This document shows positions 9,111 through 17,310 of a DNA stretch of 64,000 bases, in pieces. The stretch spans positions 186,001 to 250,000 of the forward strand of contig NZ_JARGNH010000001.1 of NCBI RefSeq assembly GCF_029213205.1, in the 5' to 3' direction. The notes beneath the pieces are model-generated. The model was not told where the DNA came from. It searched no databases and was given only the letters and a program-made list of their open reading frames with translations. The stretch comes from Pseudooceanicola sp. Lineage in GTDB: Bacteria > Pseudomonadota > Alphaproteobacteria > Rhodobacterales > Rhodobacteraceae. The first letter of the stretch is position 1, and every line of letters starts with the position of its first letter. The position numbers and the translations under genes were made by a program.

Positions 9111-9125
9111 GAACATCTGGTGAAC
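9111..9125 (+). promoter_or_regulatory. LexA (SOS) box upstream of uvrD
   Basis: GAAC-ATCTGGT-GAAC is an exact match to the direct-repeat LexA operator known from alphaproteobacteria such as Rhodobacter (GAAC, 7 bases, GAAC). It ends 41 bases before the uvrD start and lies in the divergent spacer shared with the hydroxy-acid oxidase gene. Confidence 0.75.
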
Positions 9126-9166
9126 ATGCTCTTTTGTTTTGGTGGCTCTGCGGGTAAACTGAAGCG

Positions 9167-11518
9167 ATGAGCAGTCATGACGAATTCGACGCCTTTGAAG
9201 GCGCGGCCAGCGTATCCCTGTCCTCGCGCGCGATGGCCGCCCGGCCTTCGCCCTATCTGGATGAATTGAACCCGGCCCAGCGAGAGGCGGTCGAGGCGCT
9301 GCAGGGGCCGGTGCTGATGCTGGCGGGGGCGGGCACCGGCAAGACCAAGGCGCTGACCGCGCGGATCGTGCATCTGCTGAACACCGGCGCGGCGCGGCCC
9401 AATGAGATCCTGGCGGTGACCTTTACCAACAAGGCGGCGCGGGAGATGAAGGACCGGGTCGGCCGGATGCTGGGCGAGGCGGTCGAGGGGATGCCCTGGC
9501 TCGGCACCTTTCACGCGATCTGTGTCAAGCTGCTGCGCCGCCATGCTGAGCTGGTCGGGCTGAAGTCGAATTTCACCATTCTGGACACTGACGATCAGCT
9601 GCGGCTGCTGAAGCAATTGATCGCCGCCAACAGCATTGACGAAAAACGCTGGCCGGCGCGGCAGATCGCCTCGATCATCGATGGTTGGAAAAACCGCGCC
9701 TGGACGCCGGACAACGTGCCCGCATCCGAGGCTGGGGCCTATAACCATCGCGGCACCGAGATCTATGATCAGTATCAGACCCGGCTGCGGGAGCTGAACG
9801 CGACCGATTTCGGCGATTTGCTGCTGCATGTGGTGACGATTTTCCAGAAACATGGGGATATCCTGGCGCAATATCAGCGCTGGTTCCGCTACATCCTGGT
9901 GGACGAATATCAAGACACCAATGTCGCGCAATATCTCTGGCTGCGGTTGCTGGCGGCCGAGCACAAGAACATCTGCTGCGTCGGTGATGACGATCAGTCG
10001 ATCTATGGCTGGCGCGGTGCCGAAGTGGGCAATATCCTGCGGTTCGAAAAGGATTTTCCCGGCGCCAAGGTGGTGCGGCTGGAACAGAATTACCGCTCGA
10101 CCCCGCATATCCTGGCCGCCGCTTCGGGCGTCATTCGCGGCAATCAGGGGCGATTGGGCAAGGAATTGTGGACCGAGGCGGCCGAGGGCGAAAAACTGCG
10201 CCTGATCGGCCATTGGGACGGCGAGGAAGAGGCGCGCTGGATCGGTGAAGAGATCGAGGCGATGCAGCGCGGCACCCGCGGGATGGCGGGGTTTTCGCTG
10301 GATCAGATGGCGATCCTGGTGCGCGCCAGCCACCAGATGCGCGCCTTTGAGGACCGGTTCCTGACCATCGGGCTGCCCTATCGGGTGATCGGCGGGCCGA
10401 GGTTCTATGAACGGATGGAGATCCGCGATGCCATGGCCTATTTCCGGCTGGTGGTGTCGCCTGAGGACGACCTGGCCTTTGAGCGGATCGTCAACACCCC
10501 CAAACGCGGCCTCGGCAACAAGGCGCAGCAGAATATTCAGCGGGTGGCGCGGGCCAATGGCGTGCCGCTGATCGAAGGCGCGCGGATCCTGCTGGCCGAA
10601 GGCGGCATCACCGGCAAGGGCGCCGGGCAATTGCGCGCCCTGGTCGAGGGGCTGGCACGCTGGGGGCGGATGACCGGCGACGCCGACATGACACACATGG
10701 AACTGGCCGAGATCGTGCTGGACGAAAGCGGCTATACCGCGATGTGGCAGAACGACAAGACGCCCGAGGCGCCGGGGCGGCTGGAAAACCTCAAGGAACT
10801 GGTGAAGGCGCTTGAAAACTTTGAGAATCTGCAAGGGTTCCTGGAGCATGTCAGCCTGATCATGGACAATGAATCCGACGATGGCGGCGCCAAGGTATCG
10901 ATCATGACGCTGCATGCCGCCAAGGGGCTGGAATTTCCGGTGGTGTTCCTGCCGGGCTGGGAGGACGGGCTGTTTCCCTCACAGCGCACCATGGATGAAA
11001 GCGGGCTGAAGGGCCTCGAGGAAGAGCGCCGCCTGGCCTATGTCGGCATTACCCGGGCCGAACAGGTCTGCACCATCTCCTTCGCTGGCAACCGGCGGGT
11101 CTTTGGCCAGTGGCAATCGGCGCTGCCGTCGCGGTTCATCGATGAATTGCCCGAGGAGCATGTCGAGGTGCTGACGCCGCCGGGGCTCTATGGCGGCGGC
11201 TTTGGCGCGGCCGCGCCGCAGAGTCAGATCCACGAAAAGGCGGCGCGGGCGGATGTCTATAACTCGCCGGGCTGGAAACGCATGCAGGCGCGACAATCCA
11301 ATCGCCCGATGGCGCAGCCGCAGGAGGTGCGCCGCCAGGTCATCGACCTGGAGGCGGTCAGCGCCTTTACTGTCGGTGAGCGGGTGTTCCACCAGAAATT
11401 CGGCTACGGCGCGATCACCGCGATCGAGGGCGACAAGCTCGACATTGCCTTTGACAAGGCCGGGCAGAAAAAGGTGGTGGCGAAATTCATCATGGGCGCG
11501 GATGACGTGCCGTTCTGA
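9167..11518 (+). CDS. uvrD: ATP-dependent DNA helicase UvrD/PcrA
   Basis: This 783-residue superfamily 1A helicase unwinds 3'-5' in nucleotide excision repair, mismatch repair and removal of RecA filaments. Visible: Q motif region LNPAQREAV, Walker A AGAGTGKT (residues 53-60), motif II VDEYQDTN, motif III GDDDQSIYGWRGAE, motif IV QNYRSTPHIL, motif V TLHAAKGLEFPVVFLPGWED and motif VI EERRLAYVGITRAE. The C-terminus carries the Tudor-like tail typical of PcrA/UvrD (FTVGERVFHQKFGYGAI, ending VAKFIMGADDVPF). Length is normal. The start at 9167 has only a weak GAAG ribosome site; an internal ATG (MAARPSPYLDELNP, 9234) is an alternative because family homology begins there. A LexA box upstream suggests SOS induction. 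Confidence 0.96.
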   Translation: MSSHDEFDAFEGAASVSLSSRAMAARPSPYLDELNPAQREAVEALQGPVLMLAGAGTGKTKALTARIVHLLNTGAARPNEILAVTFTNKAAREMKDRVGRMLGEAVEGMPWLGTFHAICVKLLRRHAELVGLKSNFTILDTDDQLRLLKQLIAANSIDEKRWPARQIASIIDGWKNRAWTPDNVPASEAGAYNHRGTEIYDQYQTRLRELNATDFGDLLLHVVTIFQKHGDILAQYQRWFRYILVDEYQDTNVAQYLWLRLLAAEHKNICCVGDDDQSIYGWRGAEVGNILRFEKDFPGAKVVRLEQNYRSTPHILAAASGVIRGNQGRLGKELWTEAAEGEKLRLIGHWDGEEEARWIGEEIEAMQRGTRGMAGFSLDQMAILVRASHQMRAFEDRFLTIGLPYRVIGGPRFYERMEIRDAMAYFRLVVSPEDDLAFERIVNTPKRGLGNKAQQNIQRVARANGVPLIEGARILLAEGGITGKGAGQLRALVEGLARWGRMTGDADMTHMELAEIVLDESGYTAMWQNDKTPEAPGRLENLKELVKALENFENLQGFLEHVSLIMDNESDDGGAKVSIMTLHAAKGLEFPVVFLPGWEDGLFPSQRTMDESGLKGLEEERRLAYVGITRAEQVCTISFAGNRRVFGQWQSALPSRFIDELPEEHVEVLTPPGLYGGGFGAAAPQSQIHEKAARADVYNSPGWKRMQARQSNRPMAQPQEVRRQVIDLEAVSAFTVGERVFHQKFGYGAITAIEGDKLDIAFDKAGQKKVVAKFIMGADDVPF

Positions 11519-11550
11519 GGTCATGGCATTGGGTTGGCCTGGGCAGAGGG

Positions 11551-11601
11551 TCGCCGCAAGCGGCGATGCCTCCGGCGGGAATATTTCTGGCAAGATGAAG
11601 C
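11551..11601 (+). repeat. Dispersed intergenic repeat, copy 2 (class A)
   Basis: A short hairpin TCGCCGC-AAG-CGGCGA is followed by TGCCTCCGGCGG and the AT-rich core ATATTTCTGGCAAGATGAAG (core 11579-11601). It lies 33 bases after the uvrD stop. The hairpin plus AT-rich core could also act as its terminator. Confidence 0.8.
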
Positions 11602-11628
11602 CTGGCTGTTCGAGGGGCGGGGGGTGAC

Positions 11629-12171
11629 ATGCGGATCTTGGGGCTCTGTGGCTCGCTGAGGGCGGAGTCGAGCAATATGGCATTGTTGCGAGGCCTGGCC
11701 GAGGTGGCGCCGATGGGGATGGATCTGCGCCTGCGCACCCCCGCCGGATTGCCGTTGTTTTCACCGGATCTGGAAGGGCCACCGGCCGCGCAGGCGGTCG
11801 AGGCCTTTGCCGCCGAGGTCGGCGCCGCCGACGGGATGGTGATCGCCTGTCCGGAATATGTGCACGCGCTGCCGGGAGCCTTCAAGAATGCGCTGGATTG
11901 GCTGGTCAGCCGGGACGAGATCATCGGCAAGCCTATCGCCCTGCTGCATGCGACCCACCGGGGCGCCGATGTGGCGCGCCAGTTGCACCTGGTTCTGGGC
12001 ACACTGTCCGAGAGGTTCTGGCCCGATCTCGAGGCCAGGTTTCACCTGATGAGGCAGACACCGGATGAGATTTCTGCACATCTGCGGATGCCGGTGAATC
12101 GGCAGATTCTGCAGCAATTCCTGAGCGATTTCACCGGGCGAATCCAAACGCGTGGTGATGTCGGCGAATGA
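11629..12171 (+). CDS. NADPH-dependent FMN reductase family flavoprotein
   Basis: A 180-residue cytoplasmic flavodoxin-fold protein of the NAD(P)H:FMN/quinone/azo reductase group. Seen: the phosphate-binding loop GLCGSLRAESSN (residues 5-16) and the flavin-binding PEYVHALPGAFKNALDWL (about 79-96). The first 120 residues fit the family; the C-terminal ~50 residues (LRMPVNRQILQQFLSDF) replace the usual ending and are less conserved. The start is preceded by a purine-rich GGGGGGTGAC. It follows uvrD on the same strand with a class A repeat between them, so it may have its own transcript. The electron acceptor in vivo cannot be predicted. Confidence 0.82.
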   Translation: MRILGLCGSLRAESSNMALLRGLAEVAPMGMDLRLRTPAGLPLFSPDLEGPPAAQAVEAFAAEVGAADGMVIACPEYVHALPGAFKNALDWLVSRDEIIGKPIALLHATHRGADVARQLHLVLGTLSERFWPDLEARFHLMRQTPDEISAHLRMPVNRQILQQFLSDFTGRIQTRGDVGE

Positions 12172-12207
12172 ACCGCGAAACTTGCACCGAATTCTGTGAC
12201 TTGCGGC

Positions 12208-12236
12208 TTGACGGGGGCAGGGGTTGCCCCTAGAAC
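12208..12236 (+). promoter_or_regulatory. Promoter of the tRNA-Asp pair
   Basis: TTGACG (12208-12213), exact 17-base spacer, TAGAAC (12231-12236), 36 bases before the first tRNA. The spacer is GC-rich and self-complementary (GGGGCAGGGGTTGCCCC). Confidence 0.7.
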
Positions 12237-12272
12237 GCCCGTCACGTCCGGGCATGCCCGGGCGGGCAGTCA

Positions 12273-12349
12273 GCGGTTGTAGCTCAGCTGGTTAGAGTAC
12301 CGGCCTGTCACGCCGGGGGTCGCGGGTTCGAGCCCCGTCAACCGCGCCA
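12273..12349 (+). tRNA. tRNA-Asp (GTC), copy 1
   Basis: 77-nt cloverleaf with acceptor GCGGTTG/CAACCGC, D-arm AGCTCAGCTGGTTAGAGT, anticodon loop CCTGTCACG (anticodon GTC), T-arm GCGGGTTCGAGCCCCGT, discriminator G and encoded CCA. It differs from the next copy only by C/T in the D-loop region (CAGCTGG versus CAGTTGG). Confidence 0.97.
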
Positions 12350-12379
12350 CTGCCCCGTCCGATGTCCGTCGCGTCCCGC

Positions 12380-12456
12380 GCGGTTGTAGCTCAGTTGGTT
12401 AGAGTACCGGCCTGTCACGCCGGGGGTCGCGGGTTCGAGCCCCGTCAACCGCGCCA
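12380..12456 (+). tRNA. tRNA-Asp (GTC), copy 2
   Basis: Near-identical tandem copy of the preceding tRNA, 30 bases downstream, with anticodon GTC and encoded CCA. No separate promoter is visible in the 30-base spacer, so the two are likely processed from one transcript. Confidence 0.97.
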
Positions 12457-12477
12457 CTTTCTTTCAGTTCGAATTAT

Positions 12478-13272
12478 TCAGTAAGAATAGCCGAGGGCGG
12501 CCTCCTGCGCCGGATCGAGGCGTGATTTCAGATGCTGAAGGTCGGCCGGGCTGAGCTGTGCCGGGGTCGCCGGGCGGTGGTCCAGCGCCGGTTTGAATTT
12601 CGAACCCAACCGTCGGGTGATGCCACGGAAATTGCCGCCGGGCGCGGGCAGGGCAAAGGCTGCGCTGAAGGCTGCGACAAAGATCTCGGGATCGCCGATC
12701 AGGGTTTCCATCCGGGCAAAGACCACGTTGCAATCACGGGCCAGATAGCTGCTCAACCCGGCCAGCTTGGCCTGGCGCAGGGCAAAGATATCGGCAAAGC
12801 GGGCGCCGGTCAGCGGGTGCCGGTCATGTTGCAGCGGCTGGCCGGTCAGCCCCAGTGACGCGGCCTCTTCGAAATAGCGGTCACGGTCGACGAGACTGTC
12901 CCATTCGGCGCGGATGAAACCGGAGAGATCGAGGCGCTGCATCTCGGCGCTGCAATGCCAGGGCTTGGCATGCATCGAGCGGACCCAATCGACCGCGTTG
13001 CGCACCATGCAGACGATCACCGTATCGGCGGGGACCGCCGCCATCTGGGCAAACCCGTGTTTCCAGCCCAGGGCCTCGGTGGGTTTCAGCGGCGTGTTGC
13101 GGCCCAACACCCGTTTGGCGAAGTTGGTGCCGGAGGAGCGTTCGCCCATCACCTGAAACCGGGTCACCGGCACGCCGGTGCGGTGAGCAAAAAACACTCC
13201 GGTCCGGGCGAAATCAGATGGCAGCAAGGCGAGATCCCTTCTTGCGGCACGGGTGCAACGGCGCCTGCTCAA
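12478..13272 (-). CDS. Sulfotransferase-like P-loop protein
   Basis: Up to 264 residues. The segment VTRFQVMGERSSGTNFAKRV contains the 5'-phosphosulfate-binding type loop (GERSSGTNF) of bacterial sulfotransferase-like proteins, and VIVCMVRNAVDWVRSMHAKP matches the 3'-phosphate-binding motif (R-N ... W-..S). Such proteins transfer sulfate from PAPS to carbohydrate or small molecules; the acceptor is unknown. The start is uncertain: homology begins at about residue 36, so GTG at 13167 or ATG at 13149 are more likely than 13272, and no good ribosome site is seen at the long start. It is transcribed away from a glycosyltransferase gene, which suggests a role in a cell-surface glycan, but this is inference. 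Confidence 0.7.
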   Translation of the reverse strand: MSRRRCTRAARRDLALLPSDFARTGVFFAHRTGVPVTRFQVMGERSSGTNFAKRVLGRNTPLKPTEALGWKHGFAQMAAVPADTVIVCMVRNAVDWVRSMHAKPWHCSAEMQRLDLSGFIRAEWDSLVDRDRYFEEAASLGLTGQPLQHDRHPLTGARFADIFALRQAKLAGLSSYLARDCNVVFARMETLIGDPEIFVAAFSAAFALPAPGGNFRGITRRLGSKFKPALDHRPATPAQLSPADLQHLKSRLDPAQEAALGYSY

Positions 13273-13339
13273 TCGATTTCCACGATTCTCCTTTCACCGC
13301 AACCGCGCTATGGTCGGAAAAACTGGAAAGCCCGAGAAG

Positions 13340-14218
13340 ATGCAATCCACCGCCTGTGCCATCACCATGCTGCGCGACGATCTCTTTTTCCTGGAGATCT
13401 GGCTGCGCCATTACGGCGACATGCTGGGGCGGGAGAATTGTTATGTCATCGCCCATGGTCGTGAGCCCGAGGTGCTGGCGATGGCCGAGGGCTGCAATAT
13501 CATCGGCATTCCCGGCGAACATCACAAGAATTTCGACATGAAGCGCTGGCGGCTGTTGAACAATCTGGTGATGGGGCTGAACCCCTATTACAAGCATGTC
13601 ATCGTTGGCGATGTTGACGAATTGGTGGTGGTCGACCCGGCCGAGGGCAAGACCCTGCTGGACTGGCTGGAGGACGCGCCAGAGCGGCGGGTGTTCACCC
13701 CGCTGGGGCTGGAGGTGCTGCACCGCATCGACGTCGAGGATGAGGCGATTGGGGCGCAGGTGCTGGGCCCGCGCCGCCATGTCCGGGTGGCGCCGCATTA
13801 TTCCAAGCCCTGCATCGTCTCGATCGGCACCAAGATCGCCCGGGGCGGCCATTTTGCGCAATTCGACAAACTGTTCACCCCGGATGCGCTTTACCTCATG
13901 CATCTGAAATTCGTTGATTTCGGCGCCTATTCGGCGGCCATGGACCGGCGCAATCAGGTGACCGAGGCGGTGCAGGTGGAAAGCTACAAGGATGCGGCGA
14001 TCGGGCGGCATTGGTTTGCCGCCGAACGTGGCGAGGACCGGGCGGTGTTCGAGGCCTTTGCCGAGATGCCGCTGGCGTCGGATTTCGACATGCGCCCGAT
14101 CCGCCGGGCGATGCAGCGCAGCTGGAAGGCCCGCGGCAACACCGGGTTCTGGGCCTTTGACCGGCCGGAATACGACCAGCTTTATATCTTGCCAGAACGC
14201 TTTAACGGCGCCTTGTAG
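13340..14218 (+). CDS. Glycosyltransferase (GT2/GT92-like, DUF23 type)
   Basis: A 292-residue protein beginning MQSTACAITMLRDDLFFLEI. This opening, together with WLRHYGDMLG, GCNIIGIPG, KHVIVGDVDELVVVDP (DxD-like metal site DVDE) and LYLMHLKFVDF, matches the family of single-domain bacterial glycosyltransferases annotated as glycosyltransferase family 2 or 92. It probably transfers a sugar from a nucleotide donor to a surface glycan. Upstream ATG codons at 13253 and 13310 extend the frame, but the family match starts at 13340. It is divergent from the sulfotransferase-like gene, so the two may share a control region. Confidence 0.75.
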   Translation: MQSTACAITMLRDDLFFLEIWLRHYGDMLGRENCYVIAHGREPEVLAMAEGCNIIGIPGEHHKNFDMKRWRLLNNLVMGLNPYYKHVIVGDVDELVVVDPAEGKTLLDWLEDAPERRVFTPLGLEVLHRIDVEDEAIGAQVLGPRRHVRVAPHYSKPCIVSIGTKIARGGHFAQFDKLFTPDALYLMHLKFVDFGAYSAAMDRRNQVTEAVQVESYKDAAIGRHWFAAERGEDRAVFEAFAEMPLASDFDMRPIRRAMQRSWKARGNTGFWAFDRPEYDQLYILPERFNGAL

Positions 14219-14280
14219 GGCACAGTAGATAAAGCATTTTCGATGGATCGATCGGGGACGCGTCTCGCTTCGCCGCGCGG

Positions 14281-15654
14281 CTATCGGGTCAGTGCATCCA
14301 GGATTCGGGCCCAGCTGCGCATGCCCTTGTGAAAGGAGTCGACGTCGTATTTCTCATTCGGGGAATGGATTTGGTCGTCATCCTTGCCAAAGCCGACCAG
14401 CATCGCGTCCATTCCGAGGATCGATTTGAAATACCCGGCAATCGGGATCGAGCCGCCACAGCCGACATAGGCGGCAGGCAGTGGCCATTCATCGCTCAGC
14501 GCCTGGCGGGCCTTGTCAAATGCCGGGTCTTCGATCGACATCTGGCTGGCGGGCGAGGCGCCATGACCGCGGAACTCCACCTCGACATCGGGCGGCAATT
14601 GCGCGCTGACATGGGCGCGAAAGTTTTCGCGGATTTTATGCGGGTCCTGGGTGCCGACCAGCCGGAACGAGATCTTGGCATGGGCATCGGCAGGCAACAC
14701 CGTCTTGAAGCCGTCGCCGGTGTAGCCGCCCCAGATGCCGTTGACCTCGCAAGTCGGGCGCGACCAGATCATTTCCAGCGGCCGACGACCGGTTTCGCCG
14801 GAGGGTTCGGACAGGCCGACACTGTTCAGAAAGGCGGTATGATCGAATTTAAGGTCATCCCACTGCGCAATGATTTCATTGCTCATTTCCGGGACACCAT
14901 CATAGAATCCCGGCACCGTGACACGGCCAGTCTCATCATGCAGACCGGCGATGATCCCAGACAACACCCGGATCGGATTGGCGGCGACGCCGCCATACAT
15001 GCCCGAATGCAGATCGCGGCTGGCGGCCTTGATTGTCAGCTCTTCGCCCAGCATCCCGCGCAGCATGGTGATGATCGCCGGGGTCGTGCTGTCGAACAAT
15101 CCGGTATCGCAGATCAGCGCAATATCGGCTTTCAGCTCGTCCGCGTTTTCCTTCATGAAGGGGATCAGAGAGGGTGAGCCGGATTCCTCTTCGCCCTCGA
15201 AGAAAAAGGTGATGCTGCAGGGCAGGCTGCCATATTCGGCTTTCCAGGCGCGGCAGGCCTCGACAAAGGTCATCAGCTGGCCCTTGTCATCCGAGGATCC
15301 GCGCCCGCGAATGACCGGCCCGGCGGCGGTGTCCTGAACCTGTGGATCAAACGGGTCGCGATCCCAAAGGTCAATCGGATCAACCGGTTGCACGTCGTAA
15401 TGGCCGTAAAACAGCAGATGCGGCCCGTCGCCCTCGACATGGCCGACAACCATCGGATGGCCGGTGGTCGGGCGTTTCTCTGCGGCAACGCCGATGCTGC
15501 GCAAGTCCGCGACCAGCCAATCGGCGGCACGCTCGCAATCGGCCTTGTTGGCGGGGTCGGTGGACACCGATGGGATCCGCAGCAGGTCAAGCAGGCGTTC
15601 GGTCGCGGCGGGCAGTTCGGCATCAAGGCGGGCAAGGACGGGTTCTAATGACAT
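14281..15654 (-). CDS. M20 family metallopeptidase (dipeptidase / deacylase)
   Basis: The 457-residue protein has the M20 (CPG2/ArgE/DapE) architecture. First metal ligand and catalytic Asp lie in FYGHYDVQPVDP, bridging Asp in GRGSSDDKGQL, general base in FFEGEEESGSPSL, and the last metal ligand near the C-terminus in DQIHSPNEKYD. A dimerisation/lid domain lies between about residues 200 and 320. Such enzymes hydrolyse dipeptides or N-acyl amino acids in the cytoplasm; the substrate cannot be decided from sequence. The start at 15654 has a GGAG ribosome site. It stands alone on the minus strand between two + strand genes. Confidence 0.9.
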   Translation of the reverse strand: MSLEPVLARLDAELPAATERLLDLLRIPSVSTDPANKADCERAADWLVADLRSIGVAAEKRPTTGHPMVVGHVEGDGPHLLFYGHYDVQPVDPIDLWDRDPFDPQVQDTAAGPVIRGRGSSDDKGQLMTFVEACRAWKAEYGSLPCSITFFFEGEEESGSPSLIPFMKENADELKADIALICDTGLFDSTTPAIITMLRGMLGEELTIKAASRDLHSGMYGGVAANPIRVLSGIIAGLHDETGRVTVPGFYDGVPEMSNEIIAQWDDLKFDHTAFLNSVGLSEPSGETGRRPLEMIWSRPTCEVNGIWGGYTGDGFKTVLPADAHAKISFRLVGTQDPHKIRENFRAHVSAQLPPDVEVEFRGHGASPASQMSIEDPAFDKARQALSDEWPLPAAYVGCGGSIPIAGYFKSILGMDAMLVGFGKDDDQIHSPNEKYDVDSFHKGMRSWARILDALTR

Positions 15655-15962
15655 GGTCGACTCCGGTGGCTTTGGCGTGAGGGTAGCAGCCCGTCACCGG
15701 GTGTCCAGCGCCGTTGCGCGGTGCAAAATCCTGCCTGCACCGATTTGACGCAGGCCGGGCTGATTCGGCATATCTAACTGAAAATCAGAGAAAACCCTGA
15801 CAAATCCGGGGCAAGTTTGACCTGAGTCAAAGTGGTTATGCCCGAACCTGGCCTAAGGCGGTTGCGAAAACCAAGCGCGGCTTATATCCATTTCAAATCT
15901 TTCGGCGTCCCCGGGGGGCGTGAGGAGCGGCCAACGGCGCGCAATACATCGCAACGGAGGGG
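15655..15962. other. Divergent control region of peptidase and hemA
   Basis: 308 bases without a gene. It contains the FNR-type box at 15817-15830 and the 5' leader of hemA. No other ORF or RNA fold was recognised. Confidence 0.6.
15817..15830 (+). promoter_or_regulatory. FNR/FnrL-type box upstream of hemA
   Basis: TTGAC-CTGA-GTCAA is a perfect 14-base inverted repeat matching the FNR consensus TTGAT-N4-ATCAA with one symmetrical change. In Rhodobacter sphaeroides hemA is a known FnrL target, so oxygen control of tetrapyrrole synthesis is likely here. It lies 132 bases before the hemA start. Confidence 0.75.
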
Positions 15963-17192
15963 ATGGCTGTGGACTATTCTGCCCATCTGGACAAAGCTTT
16001 GAACGATCTGCACGAGGAAGGGCGCTATCGCACCTTCATCGACATCGTGCGTCACAACGGCACTTTTCCGCATGCGACCTGGCACCGTCCCGACGGCACC
16101 GATCAAGAGGTCACCGTCTGGTGTGGCAATGATTACCTGGGGATGGGCCAGCATCCGGTTGTCCTGAGCGCGATGCATGAGGCGATCGACGAAGCCGGCG
16201 CCGGTTCCGGCGGCACGCGCAACATTTCCGGCACCACAGTCTATCACAAGCAGCTTGAGACCGAATTGGCCGATCTGCATGGCAAAGAGGCGGCGCTGGT
16301 CTTTACCTCAGCCTATATTGCCAATGACGCGACCCTGTCGACGCTGCCTTTGCTGTTTCCCGGTCTGATCATCTATTCCGACTCGCTGAACCATGCCTCG
16401 ATGATCGAAGGGGTGCGCCGCAACGGTGGCGCCAAGCGGATCTTCCGGCACAACGATGTGGCGCATCTGCGCGAATTGCTGGCCGCCGACGATCCGGCCG
16501 CGCCCAAACTGATCGCCTTTGAATCGGTCTATTCGATGGATGGCGATTTCGGCCCGATCGAGGCGATTTGCGATCTGGCCGATGAATTCAACGCGCTGAC
16601 CTATATCGACGAGGTCCACGCGGTCGGCATGTATGGCCCGCGCGGTGGCGGGGTCAGTGAACGCGACCGTCTGGCGCATCGGATCGACATCATCAACGGC
16701 ACCTTGGCCAAGGCCTTTGGGGTGATGGGCGGCTATATCGCGGCCTCCGAGCGGCTGGTCGATGCGATCCGCTCCTATGCGCCGGGGTTCATCTTTACCA
16801 CCTCGATCCCCCCCGCGATCGCGGCAGGGGCGGCGGCCAGCGTGCGGCACCTGAAAACCGATCAGGCCCTGCGCGAGCGGCATCAGACCCAGGCCAGCAT
16901 TCTCAAGCTGCGGCTCAAGGGGCTGGGGCTGCCGATTATCGACCATGGCAGCCATATCGTGCCGGTCATCGTCGGCGACCCGGTGCACACCAAGATGCTG
17001 TCGGACATGCTGCTGGATCAATTCGGTATCTATGTTCAGCCGATCAATTTTCCGACCGTTCCGCGCGGCACCGAACGGCTGCGGTTTACCCCGTCGCCGG
17101 TCCATGGCCCCAGGGAAATGGACACGTTGGTGAACGCAATGGATCAACTTTGGTCGCATTGTGCGCTGAATCGCGCCGACATGGCCGGTTAA
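15963..17192 (+). CDS. hemA: 5-aminolevulinate synthase
   Basis: This 409-residue PLP enzyme condenses glycine and succinyl-CoA to 5-aminolevulinate, the first step of heme, cobalamin and bacteriochlorophyll synthesis in alphaproteobacteria (Shemin route). The sequence shows the succinyl-CoA/glycine site [14 protein letters not shown], the glycine-rich [13 protein letters not shown] (residues 79-91), [12 protein letters not shown] with the PLP-pairing Asp, and the Schiff-base lysine in [14 protein letters not shown] (K250). Length is normal. The ATG at 15963 follows CGGAGGGG; a GTG shortly downstream (GTGGACTATTC) would give the MDYSAHLD start seen in relatives. Control by the upstream FNR-type box is likely. 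Confidence 0.98.
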   Translation: MAVDYSAHLDKALNDLHEEGRYRTFIDIVRHNGTFPHATWHRPDGTDQEVTVWCGNDYLGMGQHPVVLSAMHEAIDEAGAGSGGTRNISGTTVYHKQLETELADLHGKEAALVFTSAYIANDATLSTLPLLFPGLIIYSDSLNHASMIEGVRRNGGAKRIFRHNDVAHLRELLAADDPAAPKLIAFESVYSMDGDFGPIEAICDLADEFNALTYIDEVHAVGMYGPRGGGVSERDRLAHRIDIINGTLAKAFGVMGGYIAASERLVDAIRSYAPGFIFTTSIPPAIAAGAAASVRHLKTDQALRERHQTQASILKLRLKGLGLPIIDHGSHIVPVIVGDPVHTKMLSDMLLDQFGIYVQPINFPTVPRGTERLRFTPSPVHGPREMDTLVNAMDQLWSHCALNRADMAG

Positions 17193-17310
17193 CCCTGCCG
17201 AAGGCTTACAAAAGTCTTGTTCTATGTTACCCTTAATTTGATAAGGGCGCGACTCGACCGACCGGGGGGTGGGATCGAGTCGGAAGCGACATAATGGGGC
17301 AGTCTGAACG

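Noticed and set aside
9077-10915. 612-residue minus-strand ORF opposite uvrD
   Set aside because: His/Gln/Pro-rich translation without motifs; exact antisense of a clear helicase gene, an effect of high GC third positions.
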